A stretch of DNA of 64,000 bases from Naasia sp. SYSU D00057 (lineage in GTDB: Bacteria; Actinomycetota; Actinomycetes; Actinomycetales; Microbacteriaceae). Shown here in pieces: positions 24,712 through 33,243 of this stretch. Location: the NCBI RefSeq assembly GCF_017916505.1, contig NZ_JAFMSZ010000006.1, positions 1 through 64,000 on the forward strand, written 5' to 3'. Under the pieces are notes generated by a model. The model was given only the letters and a program-made list of their open reading frames with translations, was not told the DNA's origin and ran no database searches. The stretch's first letter is position 1. Each line of letters opens with the position of its first letter. The position numbers and the translations under genes were made by a program.

Positions 24712-25305
24712 ATGGCCGTCGTCTCACGAGGGTTCTCCGGGCGCTCCCGGCAGCAGAGCCCCGACCTTCCGCCCGGGCAGTTCCTCACCGAGGACTTCCC
24801 CGTTCTCTCCGCCGGACCCACACCGCGCATCGACACCGCGAAGTGGCAGCTCACCATCCGCAACGAGTCCGGCGAGGACCGCTCCTGGAGCTGGGACGAG
24901 TTCCAGGCGCTCCCGATCGAGGAGGTGCACACCGACATCCACTGCGTCACCCGCTGGTCGAAGCTCGGCACCTCCTGGCGGGGTGTCAGCCTCGATACCC
25001 TGTTCGCCGACGTCGAGACTGGCTACGAGTACGTGATGGCACACTCCTACGGCGGCTACACGACCAACATTCCGCTCGCGGACCTGCTCGACGGGCAGGC
25101 GTGGATCGCCTTCGAGTTCGACGGCGAGGAGCTCGATCCTGAGCACGGCGGGCCGGCACGCCTCCTCGTGCCGCACCTCTACTTCTGGAAGAGCGCGAAG
25201 TGGATCCGCGCGCTCGTGATGCAGGACCAGGACGAGCCCGGGTTCTGGGAGCAGAACGGGTACCACCTCTACGGTGACCCCTGGCGCGAGCAGCGCTACT
25301 GGTAG
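24712..25305 (+). CDS. Sulfite-oxidase-like molybdopterin oxidoreductase
   Basis: A 197-residue molybdenum cofactor enzyme of the sulfite oxidase/MsrP fold, catalytic domain only. The Mo-ligating cysteine is Cys78 in DIHCVTRWSKLGTSWRGV. AHSYGGYTTNIPLADLLDG and GGPARLLVPHLYFWKSAKWIRAL are the other conserved segments. It lacks a signal peptide and the C-terminal dimer domain, so it should act in the cytoplasm. Its TAG overlaps the GTG of the flavin reductase that follows, which probably passes electrons to or from it. ATG 24712 follows GAAGGGAG. Confidence 0.9.
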   Translation: MAVVSRGFSGRSRQQSPDLPPGQFLTEDFPVLSAGPTPRIDTAKWQLTIRNESGEDRSWSWDEFQALPIEEVHTDIHCVTRWSKLGTSWRGVSLDTLFADVETGYEYVMAHSYGGYTTNIPLADLLDGQAWIAFEFDGEELDPEHGGPARLLVPHLYFWKSAKWIRALVMQDQDEPGFWEQNGYHLYGDPWREQRYW

Positions 25306-26018
25306 TGGTCGGCTGGACGACCGGCACCGTCGTGGAGGCGCGTGCCGAGGGACGATCCGGGCGGGTCCTGCTCCTCGACGTGCCCGGCTGGGGCGGCAAC
25401 CTCGCCGGCCAGCACCTCGACCTGCGGCTCACCGCGCCCGACGGGTATCAGGCCGCGCGGTCGTACTCGGTCGCGTCGGTCGGGCCGGGGGACCGGGTCG
25501 AGCTCGCCGTCGACCGGCTTCCGGGCGGCGAGGTGTCGCCGTACCTCGTGGACGAGGTGATGGTCGGCGACGAGGTGGAGGTCCGGGGCCCGCTCGGCGG
25601 CTGGTTCGTCTGGCGACCTGAGCAGGAGGGCCCGGTGCAGCTGATCGCCGGCGGATCGGGGGTGGTCCCGCTCGTGGCGATGGTGCGTGCCCGGCTGCGC
25701 AGCGACAGCACCTCGCCGTTCCGGCTGCTCTACTCGGTGCGCACCCCGGAGGACGTGTTCTTCCGGTCGGAGCTCGAGAGCTCCGGAGAGGGCGTCGAGG
25801 TGACCTGGGCGTACACCCGCACCGCGCCGGAGGGCTGGCCCCGCTCGCCCGGACGCGTGGGCCGCGCGGAGCTCGAGGAGCGGTGCTTCCGGCCCGAGGA
25901 CGACCCCGCGGTCTACGTGTGCGGACCCACCGCATTCGTGGAGAGCGTGGCGTCCACGCTCGTCGAGCTGGGGCACGACGCCCGGCGCATCAAGACCGAG
26001 CGGTTCGGAGGAACCTGA
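25305..26018 (+). CDS. Ferredoxin-reductase-like FAD/NAD(P)-binding protein
   Basis: A 237-residue flavin oxidoreductase. The FAD domain has the RSYSVAS motif, the binding site for the flavin phosphate, near residue 50. The nucleotide domain has GGSGVVPLVAMVR near 119 and VYVCGPTAFVESV near 204, the two NAD(P) signatures. There is no [2Fe-2S] domain. It overlaps the molybdoenzyme by one base and the small zinc-ribbon gene by one base, so the three are one translational unit and probably one electron-transfer system. Confidence 0.9.
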   Translation: MVGWTTGTVVEARAEGRSGRVLLLDVPGWGGNLAGQHLDLRLTAPDGYQAARSYSVASVGPGDRVELAVDRLPGGEVSPYLVDEVMVGDEVEVRGPLGGWFVWRPEQEGPVQLIAGGSGVVPLVAMVRARLRSDSTSPFRLLYSVRTPEDVFFRSELESSGEGVEVTWAYTRTAPEGWPRSPGRVGRAELEERCFRPEDDPAVYVCGPTAFVESVASTLVELGHDARRIKTERFGGT

Positions 26019-26272
26019 TGGACGGACACGTCGACGGCAACTCGCTCGCCGGAACACTGAGCGAGTACCTGCGCTTCGAGCCCACCACCGCGGTGGCGCG
26101 GTGCATCGCGTGCGGCGACATCGGGCCGGTGGGCGAGGCGATGGTCTACGGCGGCGACCAGGGCCGGGTCGTCCGCTGCAGGCGGTGCGACGCGGTGCTG
26201 CTCAGCATCGTGCCGACCACGGAGGGCACCCGCCTGCAGCTGCGCGGCGTCGCCTGGCTGCAGATCCCGTAG
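26018..26272 (+). CDS. Small zinc-ribbon protein (DUF6510-like)
   Basis: An 84-residue protein with two CxxC knuckles, RCIACGD near residue 28 and RCRRCDA near residue 53, typical of a zinc ribbon. ATG 26018 shares a base with the stop of the flavin reductase (TGATG). Homologues usually sit beside the same molybdoenzyme and reductase, which suggests an assembly or accessory role, but no function is established. It ends GVAWLQIP. Confidence 0.78.
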   Translation: MDGHVDGNSLAGTLSEYLRFEPTTAVARCIACGDIGPVGEAMVYGGDQGRVVRCRRCDAVLLSIVPTTEGTRLQLRGVAWLQIP

Positions 26273-26282
26273 CCCTCCTACG

Positions 26283-27269
26283 ATGGGGCGCGTGACCCCG
26301 GTGGCCGGCGACCAGCACCTCCTCTCCGCGGTGCGAAGACGGCTGGGGTCCCGTCATGCAGTGGTGGGCGCCGCCACGATCTCCGCCGACGGTCTCGCCG
26401 TCGCGGTCGCGGGCGCGGACCTCGACGCCGACTTCGAGATCGGGTCCATCTCGAAGGGCATCACAGGGCTGCTCTACGTCGACGCCCTCGACCGCGGCGA
26501 GGTGACCGAGGAGACCCGGCTGGGGGAGCTGCTGCCGCTCGAGGGGAGCGCCGCCGCGGACGTGACGCTCGCGTCCCTCAGCACGCACACGTCCGGTCTG
26601 CCCGGCCTGCCCCCGGGAGCCGAGCCCCTGCGGCGCACGATCCGGCTCCTGCGGCACGGCGCGAATCCGTACGGCGAGTCCCGGGAAGAGCTGCTGGCGC
26701 AGGCAGCGGGGGTGCGGCTGGCCGCTCCCCGGCCCCGGTACTCCAACTTCGGGTTCGAGCTGCTCGGGCACGCGGTGGCCGCGGCGGCGGGGCGCAGCTA
26801 CTCGGCGCTGCTCCGCGAGCGGATCGCCGTGCCGCTCGGACTCGACTCGATGTACGTGCCGAGCCTGCGGAGCGACCTGCGGCCGACGGCGCTGCTCGGA
26901 CGCAGCCGCTCCGGGCGGCCCCGCGACCCGTGGACCGGGGAGGGGATCGCGCCGGCTGGTGGCATCCGGTCGTCCGCCGGGGACCTGGGGCGGCTCGCCC
27001 AGGCGCTGCTCGACGGCTCGGCTCCGGGGACCTCGGCCCTGGACCCGGTCCGGAACTTCACGGGTCCTGCCGTCCGGATCGGCGCGGGCTGGCTGACGAC
27101 GCAGGTCAAGGGCCGCCCGATCGTCTGGCACAACGGCGGCACCGGCGGATTCCGCTCCTGGCTGGGCCTCGACCGCGAGGCGGGCACCGCCGTGGTCCTG
27201 CTCACCGCCACCGCGGAATCCGTGGACCGGCACGGACTGCTGATGCTCCAGCAGCTCTCCGGCCGCTGA
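26283..27269 (+). CDS. Beta-lactamase-fold serine hydrolase
   Basis: A 328-residue class C beta-lactamase-related protein without a signal peptide. SxxK is SISK in EIGSISKGITGLL (about 56), the YxN motif is YSN in RPRYSNFGFELLGHA, and the third motif is HNGGTGGFRSW near the end, all in the expected order. The start is ATG 26283, or GTG 26292, which would lose three residues. It follows the zinc-ribbon gene by 10 bases and may be on the same mRNA. It is probably an esterase or peptidase; the substrate is unknown. Confidence 0.86.
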   Translation: MGRVTPVAGDQHLLSAVRRRLGSRHAVVGAATISADGLAVAVAGADLDADFEIGSISKGITGLLYVDALDRGEVTEETRLGELLPLEGSAAADVTLASLSTHTSGLPGLPPGAEPLRRTIRLLRHGANPYGESREELLAQAAGVRLAAPRPRYSNFGFELLGHAVAAAAGRSYSALLRERIAVPLGLDSMYVPSLRSDLRPTALLGRSRSGRPRDPWTGEGIAPAGGIRSSAGDLGRLAQALLDGSAPGTSALDPVRNFTGPAVRIGAGWLTTQVKGRPIVWHNGGTGGFRSWLGLDREAGTAVVLLTATAESVDRHGLLMLQQLSGR

Positions 27270-27337
27270 GACGCCCGGCCTCCGCCGTTCCCTCCGTCGC
27301 CGCGCACTACCGTGGGACGGGCACTGGAGGGAGTCCC

Positions 27338-28564
27338 ATGACGGTCGAACCGAGAACGGCACACGTGGACCGAGCGCGGGAGCTGGATGAGGAGGATCCG
27401 CTCGCGTCGTTCAGGGCCGCCTTCCTGCCGGACCCGGACGTCCGCGCCTACTTCGACGGCAACTCCCTCGGCCGGCCGCTGACCGCGACCCCGGACCGGC
27501 TCGCCGGCCTCGTCCACACCTGGTCCTCGCGGCTCATCCGCGGCTGGGACGAGGAGTGGATGGCGCTGCCGGAGACGGTCGGCGACCGGATCGGCGCGCT
27601 CACCCTCGGGGCCGCGGCGGGGCAGACGGTGGTCGCCGACTCGACGACGGTGGTGCTCTACAAGCTCATCCGCGCCGCGGTCGCGGCCCGACCGGGCCGG
27701 GACGAGATCGTCATCGACGACGACAACTTCCCGACGGACCGCTTCGTCGTCGAGCGGATCGCCGCGGAGTTCGGGCTCACTGTGCGGTGGGTGCGGGTCG
27801 ACCGGCACGCGGGCGTCGAGCTCGAGCAGGTGACCGAGGCGGTCGGGAAGCGGACGGCACTCGTCGTGGTCAGCCACGTCGCCTACCGGTCCAGCCACCT
27901 CGCCGACGCCGAGGCGATCACCGCGGCCGCGCACGAGGCGGGCGCACTCGTCCTCTGGGATCTCTGCCACTCGGTGGGCTCCGTGCCCGTCGAGCTGGAC
28001 CGGTGGGGCGTCGACCTCGCCGTCGGCTGCACCTACAAGTACTTGAACGGCGGCCCCGGCTCGCCGGCGTTCGCCTATGTGCGGGCCGATCTGCAGGACG
28101 AGCTGGAGCAGCCCATCGCCGGCTGGATGGGCTCGGCGGCGCCCTTCGACATGGGTCCCCACTACGAGCCGGCGCGGGGCATCCGGCGCTTCCTCAGCGG
28201 CACCCCGTCCATCGTGGCGATGCAGCCGATGCGGGACATGCTCGACCTGATCGAGCAGGCCGGCATGGCGGCCATCCGGGAGAAGTCCGTCCGGCTCACC
28301 GAGTTCGTGATCGAGATCGCGGATGCCGACCTCGCCGACGCCGGCTTCACGGTGGCCACCTCCCGCGACGCCGCGCGCCGGGGCAGCCACGTGACGCTCG
28401 AGCACCCGGATGCGCGGGCGATCACGGCGCGGGCGTGGGAGCGCGGCGTGATCCCGGACTTCCGGGCCCCGCACGGCATCCGCGTCGGGCTCTCGCCGCT
28501 CAGCACGTCCTTCGCCGAGGTCGCGGACGGGCTCTCCGTGCTGCGGGAGTGCGCGGCCGGCTGA
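27338..28564 (+). CDS. kynU: Kynureninase
   Basis: A 408-residue PLP enzyme of fold type I. The Schiff-base lysine is Lys234 in CTYKYLNGGPGSPAF, the kynureninase signature. Other marks are YFDGNSLGRP near 38, DDDNFPTDRFV near 127 and LVLWDLCHSVGSVPV near 204. It cleaves kynurenine or 3-hydroxykynurenine to anthranilate or 3-hydroxyanthranilate and alanine. ATG 27338 follows GGAGGGAG. No tryptophan dioxygenase or formamidase gene is beside it, so the rest of the pathway must be elsewhere. Confidence 0.93.
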   Translation: MTVEPRTAHVDRARELDEEDPLASFRAAFLPDPDVRAYFDGNSLGRPLTATPDRLAGLVHTWSSRLIRGWDEEWMALPETVGDRIGALTLGAAAGQTVVADSTTVVLYKLIRAAVAARPGRDEIVIDDDNFPTDRFVVERIAAEFGLTVRWVRVDRHAGVELEQVTEAVGKRTALVVVSHVAYRSSHLADAEAITAAAHEAGALVLWDLCHSVGSVPVELDRWGVDLAVGCTYKYLNGGPGSPAFAYVRADLQDELEQPIAGWMGSAAPFDMGPHYEPARGIRRFLSGTPSIVAMQPMRDMLDLIEQAGMAAIREKSVRLTEFVIEIADADLADAGFTVATSRDAARRGSHVTLEHPDARAITARAWERGVIPDFRAPHGIRVGLSPLSTSFAEVADGLSVLRECAAG

Positions 28565-28582
28565 TTCGCCGGGCCCGCGGAA

Positions 28583-29659
28583 TCAGTCCTCGTCGAGGAG
28601 GGCGACCGCGGCCCGAACGCCGCGCACGAACGCCTCCGGCTGCTCCCAGGCCGCGAAGTGGCCGCCCGCCTCGTGCTCCTGCCAGTCGCGGACGTCGAAC
28701 ACGCGCTCCGCGAGCGCCCGCGGCGGCGGCAGCAGGTCGCGGGCGAACACGCTCCCCACGGTGGGGACGGCCACGCGGCCGGACTGCGCCGGCTCCCGGA
28801 CCGCGTACGGCACGAACGAGGTGCCGATCGTGCCGGTGACCCAGTAGAGCGTCAGCCAGGTGAGCAGGTCGTCCCGCGGGAAGACCGTCTCGACGTCGCC
28901 GCCGCAGTCGCTCCAGCCGCGCAGCTTCTCCACGATCCAGGCGGCGAGGCCGGCGGGGGAGTCGGCGAGCGCGGCGGCGAGGGTGTTCGGCTTCGTGCTC
29001 TGCTCGGCGATGTAGCCGCCCTCGGCAGCACGCCAGCGGGCGACCGCGTCGAGGTAGTCGCGCCCCTCCGGCGTCGCCTCGCGTGGATCGAGCGCGGCGA
29101 GGTGCACGAGCGGGATGTCGGTGAGGTGCAGCGCGCCGACGAGGTCGGGCCGAATGCGGGCGAGCGTCTCGGCTGCGCCGCTGCCGATGTCGCCGCCCGA
29201 CACGACGCAGCGTCGGTGGCCGAGCTCGTCGAGCAGCGCGGCGATCGGCTCGGCCATCGCCTCCCGCGAGCTGCCGGGCAGGCCGGAGTAGGGGTAGCCG
29301 GGCAGGCAGGGCACGACCACGTTCACGTCCCGAAGCAGCGGCAGCACGCGGAGGAAGCGGAGGAAGGAGTCCGGCCAGCCGTGCAGCAGCACCACGGTCG
29401 GCGCGTCCGGCGACGCGGCCCGCTGATGCACGGTCCGCATGCCGTTGCCCGCCCGCACCCAAGGCAGTGCGAGCAGGCGCGCCTCCGCGGCACGCCAGTC
29501 GTAGTCGTCCGCCCAGTAGCGGACGAGGTCCTCGAGGTACTCGCGCTCGGTGCCGCGCTCCCAGCCTCCCGGCACGCCGGCGGCGAACCGGGTGCGGCGG
29601 AGCCGGCGCCGCAGATCGTCGAGCAGCTCCTCCTCGACCGCCTCCGGCGCACCGCCCAT
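28583..29659 (-). CDS. Epoxide hydrolase, EHN-type alpha/beta hydrolase
   Basis: A 358-residue protein with the N-terminal EHN domain (about 1-80, with LRRTRFAAGVPGGWERGTEREYLEDLVRYW) before an alpha/beta hydrolase. HGWPDSF at 93-99 gives the oxyanion region, Asp157 in SGGDIGSG is the nucleophile, and the base is His in AGGHFAAWEQPE. The family hydrolyses epoxides to diols, like juvenile hormone and microsomal epoxide hydrolases. ATG 29659 has the better ribosome site (GGAAGGGG); a GTG at 29686 is the alternative. It is divergent from the trans-sulfuration gene. Confidence 0.9.
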   Translation of the reverse strand: MGGAPEAVEEELLDDLRRRLRRTRFAAGVPGGWERGTEREYLEDLVRYWADDYDWRAAEARLLALPWVRAGNGMRTVHQRAASPDAPTVVLLHGWPDSFLRFLRVLPLLRDVNVVVPCLPGYPYSGLPGSSREAMAEPIAALLDELGHRRCVVSGGDIGSGAAETLARIRPDLVGALHLTDIPLVHLAALDPREATPEGRDYLDAVARWRAAEGGYIAEQSTKPNTLAAALADSPAGLAAWIVEKLRGWSDCGGDVETVFPRDDLLTWLTLYWVTGTIGTSFVPYAVREPAQSGRVAVPTVGSVFARDLLPPPRALAERVFDVRDWQEHEAGGHFAAWEQPEAFVRGVRAAVALLDED

Positions 29660-29739
29660 GACCGCCCCTTCCGCCGCCGCACCCACGCCCCGATCCTGCC
29701 CGTTTCGACCCGGTAGGCGAAGTGGTCGAGACTGGCGGG

Positions 29740-30840
29740 ATGACCAACGACCTCGGCGACCTGCATCCCGACACCCTGGCCGTGACCGCGGGACGTCCCG
29801 CGAACGAGCCCGACCAGCCGCTCAACCCGCCGGTCGTGCTCGCCTCGACGTACATCGCGGGCGGCGACGTCGAGTACGGGCGCTACGGCAACCCCACCTG
29901 GACCGCGTTCGAGGACGCGCTCGGCGGGCTGGAGGGCGGTCGATGCCTCGCCTTCGCCTCCGGTGTCGCCGCGACGGCGGCCGCGTTCGACCTCGTGCCG
30001 CCCGGCGGCCGGATCGTCGTGCCGCGGCACTCCTACCAGGGCACCCTCGCGCAGCTCCGGCACCTCGAGGAGCGGGGCGCGGTCACCGTCGTGCCGGTCG
30101 ACATCGCGGACACAGAGGAGGTCCGCACGGCGCTCGACGGCGCCGCCATGGTCTGGATCGAGAATCCGACGAACCCCGCGCTGGAGGTGGCCGACGTCGA
30201 CGCCATCGCGGAGGCCGCCCGCGGGAACGGCGTGCTCGTCGTCGCCGACAACACCTTCGCGACCCCGATCCTGCGCCGGCCGCTCGACCAGGGCGCCGAC
30301 ATCGTGGTGCACTCGGCGACGAAGGCGATCTCGGGTCACAGCGACGTCGTCATGGGCGCCGTCGTCACGCGGGACGACGACCTGCACCGGCAGCTGCTCA
30401 CCCGGCGGTCGCTGCAGGGAGCGATCCCGTCCCCGCTCGACGCCTACCTCGCCCTCCGCGGCCTGCGCACCCTTCCGCTGCGCCTCGAGCGCGGCCAGCA
30501 GAACGCGCAGGAGCTGGTGCGCCGTCTCGGCGGTCACCCCGCGATCCGGGACCTCCGCTACCCCGGCTTCGGCACCATCCTCTCGATCGTGCTCGCCGAC
30601 GCGGACACCGCCGATGCGTTCGTCGCGGCCGTGCGGCTGTGCCGCCACGCCACCAGCCTCGGCGGCGTGGAGACGACGCTGGAGCGGCGGCGGCGCTGGT
30701 CGGGGGAGGCGCCGACCATCCCCGAGGGGCTCGTCCGCGTGTCGGTCGGCGTCGAGAACATCGAGGACCTGGACCGCGACCTCCTCGGGGCGCTCGAGGC
30801 GGCCGGCGGCGGGGCAGGCGGAACCGACGCTCGGAGCTAG
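29740..30840 (+). CDS. Cys/Met metabolism PLP enzyme (cystathionine gamma-synthase/lyase family)
   Basis: A 366-residue trans-sulfuration enzyme. The PLP lysine is Lys195 in HSATKAISGHSD. YGRYGNPTWTAFEDALGGLEGG and FASGVAATAAAF form the cofactor-binding start, and ENPTNPALEV and ADNTFATPIL follow. The C-terminal SLGGVETTLE..RVSVGVENIEDL is complete. Synthase, lyase or methionine gamma-lyase activity cannot be distinguished by eye. ATG 29740 was chosen over GTG 29722, which adds only six residues. The stop is followed directly by a set of inverted repeats. Confidence 0.9.
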   Translation: MTNDLGDLHPDTLAVTAGRPANEPDQPLNPPVVLASTYIAGGDVEYGRYGNPTWTAFEDALGGLEGGRCLAFASGVAATAAAFDLVPPGGRIVVPRHSYQGTLAQLRHLEERGAVTVVPVDIADTEEVRTALDGAAMVWIENPTNPALEVADVDAIAEAARGNGVLVVADNTFATPILRRPLDQGADIVVHSATKAISGHSDVVMGAVVTRDDDLHRQLLTRRSLQGAIPSPLDAYLALRGLRTLPLRLERGQQNAQELVRRLGGHPAIRDLRYPGFGTILSIVLADADTADAFVAAVRLCRHATSLGGVETTLERRRRWSGEAPTIPEGLVRVSVGVENIEDLDRDLLGALEAAGGGAGGTDARS

Positions 30841-30902
30841 TACCGCGGTACCAGGCGGCCTCGCAGGTCGGCACCGCGGTCGGACGCTCTGACCGCGGTG
30901 CC
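30840..30902. terminator. Inverted repeats with three ACCGCGGT copies
   Basis: A 12-base palindrome GTACCGCGGTAC (30840-30851) starts at the last base of the upstream stop codon. A 12-bp stem with 9-base loop follows at 30870-30902. ACCGCGGT occurs at 30842, 30873 and 30892. The larger hairpin can terminate the trans-sulfuration gene, but the repeated core also resembles an operator array for the CPBP protease gene that starts at 30963. Confidence 0.55.
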
Positions 30903-30962
30903 GCTCGTACCTTCGAGCCATCGAACCCCGCCCCGGGGTTCCGCAACTCGGAAGGCACGATC

Positions 30963-31898
30963 ATGGAACCCGTCTCCCCGTCCCGGCGGGGGATCAACCG
31001 CTTCGCCGGACGCCACCCCGTCGCCACCCTCTTCGGGCTCGGCCTCGGCGCCTCCTACGCGCTCATCCTCGTCTGGTGGCTCGCCTTCACGGGCGTCCTG
31101 CCCGGCGGCGACCTCGCCGACCGGCTCGGCATCGCCCCCGGGGAGGTCTCGGCGGGCATCGCGACCGTCGCGCTGTTCTCCACCACCCTGTACGTCACGT
31201 GGGCCGCGGACGGCACGGCCGGCATCCGGACGCTCGTCCGCCGCATGTTCCGGTGGCGCGTGAACCCGGGCTGGTACGCCGCCGTGCTCGTCGCGCTCCC
31301 CGCGCTCACGCTCGGGATCTCGGTGCTGATGGGCGACGAGCTGAAGCCCGTCGAGCTCCCCGGCCTGATCGGGACCCAGCTGGCGCTGCTCGCGGTCAGC
31401 TTCCTCCTCATCAACCTGTGGGAGGAGACGGCCTGGACCGGCGTCTTCCAGACCCGCCTCGAGCGCCGGCACAACCTCTTCGCGGTGGCTGCGCTCGCCG
31501 CGGTGCCGTTCGCGCTCGTGCACCTGCCGCTCGAGTTCTTCAGCGGTGCCGAGATCAGCCTGGTGGGCTTGGCGGTCGCGTTCGCGATCTACTTCGTGTT
31601 CGGCGTCCTGGTCCGCTCGATGTTCGCCGTTTTCCTCCGCGGCACCGGCGACAGCGTGCTGCTCGTGGCCCTGCTGCACGCCGTGTTCAACCGGACGAGC
31701 GGCAGCGACGGCATCGTCGCCGCGTTCGCGGAGGGCGACTCCCGGATGCTCGCGCTGCCGATCGCCGTCGTCCTGCTCACGGCGGTCACCGCGGTGCTCT
31801 TCCGCCGCCGGCTCTCCCGGAGCTACCGCCGACAGCTGGACGAGGGGCACACGTCCGTTGAGACCGCCGACGCCGGAGAGCTCGCGGCCGTCCGCTGA
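30963..31898 (+). CDS. CPBP-family intramembrane metalloprotease
   Basis: A 311-residue protein with about eight membrane segments. The family motif EExxxR-type site reads EETAWTGVFQTRLERRH with Glu154 and Glu155. A second-motif His is in PFALVHLPLEFF (His187), and the third in LLHAVFNRTSG near 238. These residues bind the metal in Abi/CAAX-like proteases. The substrate is unknown; family members act in bacteriocin immunity or membrane protein processing. ATG 30963 follows GGAAGG. A charged C-terminal tail of about 40 residues is cytoplasmic. Confidence 0.86.
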   Translation: MEPVSPSRRGINRFAGRHPVATLFGLGLGASYALILVWWLAFTGVLPGGDLADRLGIAPGEVSAGIATVALFSTTLYVTWAADGTAGIRTLVRRMFRWRVNPGWYAAVLVALPALTLGISVLMGDELKPVELPGLIGTQLALLAVSFLLINLWEETAWTGVFQTRLERRHNLFAVAALAAVPFALVHLPLEFFSGAEISLVGLAVAFAIYFVFGVLVRSMFAVFLRGTGDSVLLVALLHAVFNRTSGSDGIVAAFAEGDSRMLALPIAVVLLTAVTAVLFRRRLSRSYRRQLDEGHTSVETADAGELAAVR

Positions 31899-32038
31899 CG
31901 CCATCGGAGCCGGAGCGCCGGGCCGCCGTCGAGGCCGCCCGGCGCTCCGCCGTCCGGTCGAGCAGTTTCGGAGAAGACCGCCGACACCCCGGCTCCCTAG
32001 CATGGGCGCACCACCATCGACGAGGAGGGAGAAGCGGC

Positions 32039-32506
32039 ATGGCCGAGACCGGGAAGACGGCGACGAGGACGGCACGGACGGACACGGCGGCGGAGGGCTT
32101 CACCGAGGAGGAGCGCGCCGCCATGAAGGAGCGCGCCCGGGAGCTGAAGTCGGCGAAGCGCACGAAGGGCAAGGCGGACGACGAGGCCGCGGTGCTCGCC
32201 AAGATCGCGGAGCTGCCGGAGCCGGAGCGCGGGCTCGCCGAGCGCGTGCACGCCATCGTGAGGGAGAGCGCCCCGAGCCTCACGGCCAAGACCTGGTACG
32301 GGATGCCCGCCTATGCCCGCGACGGCAAGATCGTCTGCTTCTTCCAGCCGGCCGCGAAGTTCTCGTCGCGGTACGCGACCCTCGGCTTCAACGACGACGC
32401 CCGGCTCGACGAGGGTGCCATGTGGCCGACGGCGTACGCCATCACGGAGCTGACCGACGAGGTCGAGGCCCGCATCGCGGAGCTCGTCCGCCGGGCGTCC
32501 GGCTGA
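32039..32506 (+). CDS. DUF1801-like protein
   Basis: A 155-residue cytoplasmic protein. The N-terminal 60 residues are charged and helical (EEERAAMKERARELKSAKRTKGK). The C-terminal domain has VRESAPSLTAKTWYGMPAYARDGKIVCFFQPAAKFSSRYATLGF, the DUF1801/YdhG fold pattern seen in small iron-chaperone-like proteins. Function is unproven. ATG 32039 follows GAGGAGGGAG, a very strong ribosome site, which suggests abundant expression. It converges on the DUF1992 gene 48 bases away. Confidence 0.8.
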   Translation: MAETGKTATRTARTDTAAEGFTEEERAAMKERARELKSAKRTKGKADDEAAVLAKIAELPEPERGLAERVHAIVRESAPSLTAKTWYGMPAYARDGKIVCFFQPAAKFSSRYATLGFNDDARLDEGAMWPTAYAITELTDEVEARIAELVRRASG

Positions 32507-32554
32507 CGCTCAGCGTCCTGGGGGAGGCGGCGCCGGGCCCGCCGTCGGCTGTGC

Positions 32555-33142
32555 TCATTCGGAGCGCCGACGCCGCCGCCGCTCGCGCCACGACAGGGCC
32601 GCGTATTCCGCCTGCTCCCGCTGCCGCTCCTCCTCGGCGACGCGGAGGCGGGCGTCCCGCCGCTCCCGCCAGCCGGCGACCTCGGCGTCGATGTCGCGGG
32701 TCGGGGTGATCACGGGAGGGCCGCCGAGCAGCTGCCGGCGGGCCTCGATGACCCGCTTGTTGAAGTCCTCCAGCAGCTCGCGGACCGCCGCCTCCGTCGG
32801 CTGGGCGTCGATCCGTTCGCCCAGCTCGGCGTTCTCCTTGCGCAGGGTGAGGGCGGGGGGCCCGAGCCCGGTCAGGCCCTCGCGCTCGATCTTCCGCCGG
32901 ATCCACCAGTCCGGGTCGTGCCGATCGAGGTCCTGCAGCGGCCGGCCCTTGCCGGGGAGGTCGTCGAAGTCGCCGCGGCGCATCGCCTGCTGAATCGCGA
33001 TCTCCACCATGCCCGACCGCTGATCCGGCGTGAGCCGCCCGGACTCCGACGCGTCGTCGGCCTCGTCGCTCGCGGGCATGGCGCGGTCCACCTGGTAGCG
33101 GGCCGCCGCCAGGCGGGAGTCACTGCGTGGTCGCTTCGTCAT
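32555..33142 (-). CDS. DUF1992 (DnaJ homologue C28-like) protein
   Basis: A 195-residue protein with the DUF1992 core RGDFDDLPGKGRPL around residues 56-69, followed by DPDWWIRRKIEREGL and a charged coiled C-terminus rich in Arg and Glu. The domain is named after the conserved part of DNAJC28 but there is no J domain. Function is unknown. ATG 33142 gives a basic N-terminus (MTKRPRSDSRLAAARYQVDRAM). It is divergent from the SGNH hydrolase gene. Confidence 0.85.
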   Translation of the reverse strand: MTKRPRSDSRLAAARYQVDRAMPASDEADDASESGRLTPDQRSGMVEIAIQQAMRRGDFDDLPGKGRPLQDLDRHDPDWWIRRKIEREGLTGLGPPALTLRKENAELGERIDAQPTEAAVRELLEDFNKRVIEARRQLLGGPPVITPTRDIDAEVAGWRERRDARLRVAEEERQREQAEYAALSWRERRRRRRSE

Positions 33143-33243
33143 TCGCCGGCTTCCTCGCGTCCACGCTAGACGAGGCCGCCTGAGGATGCGCCCGAGAGTG
33201 TCGGCGCAAGGGGCCGCCGAGGGGCGCCCGATAGCATCGAGCG

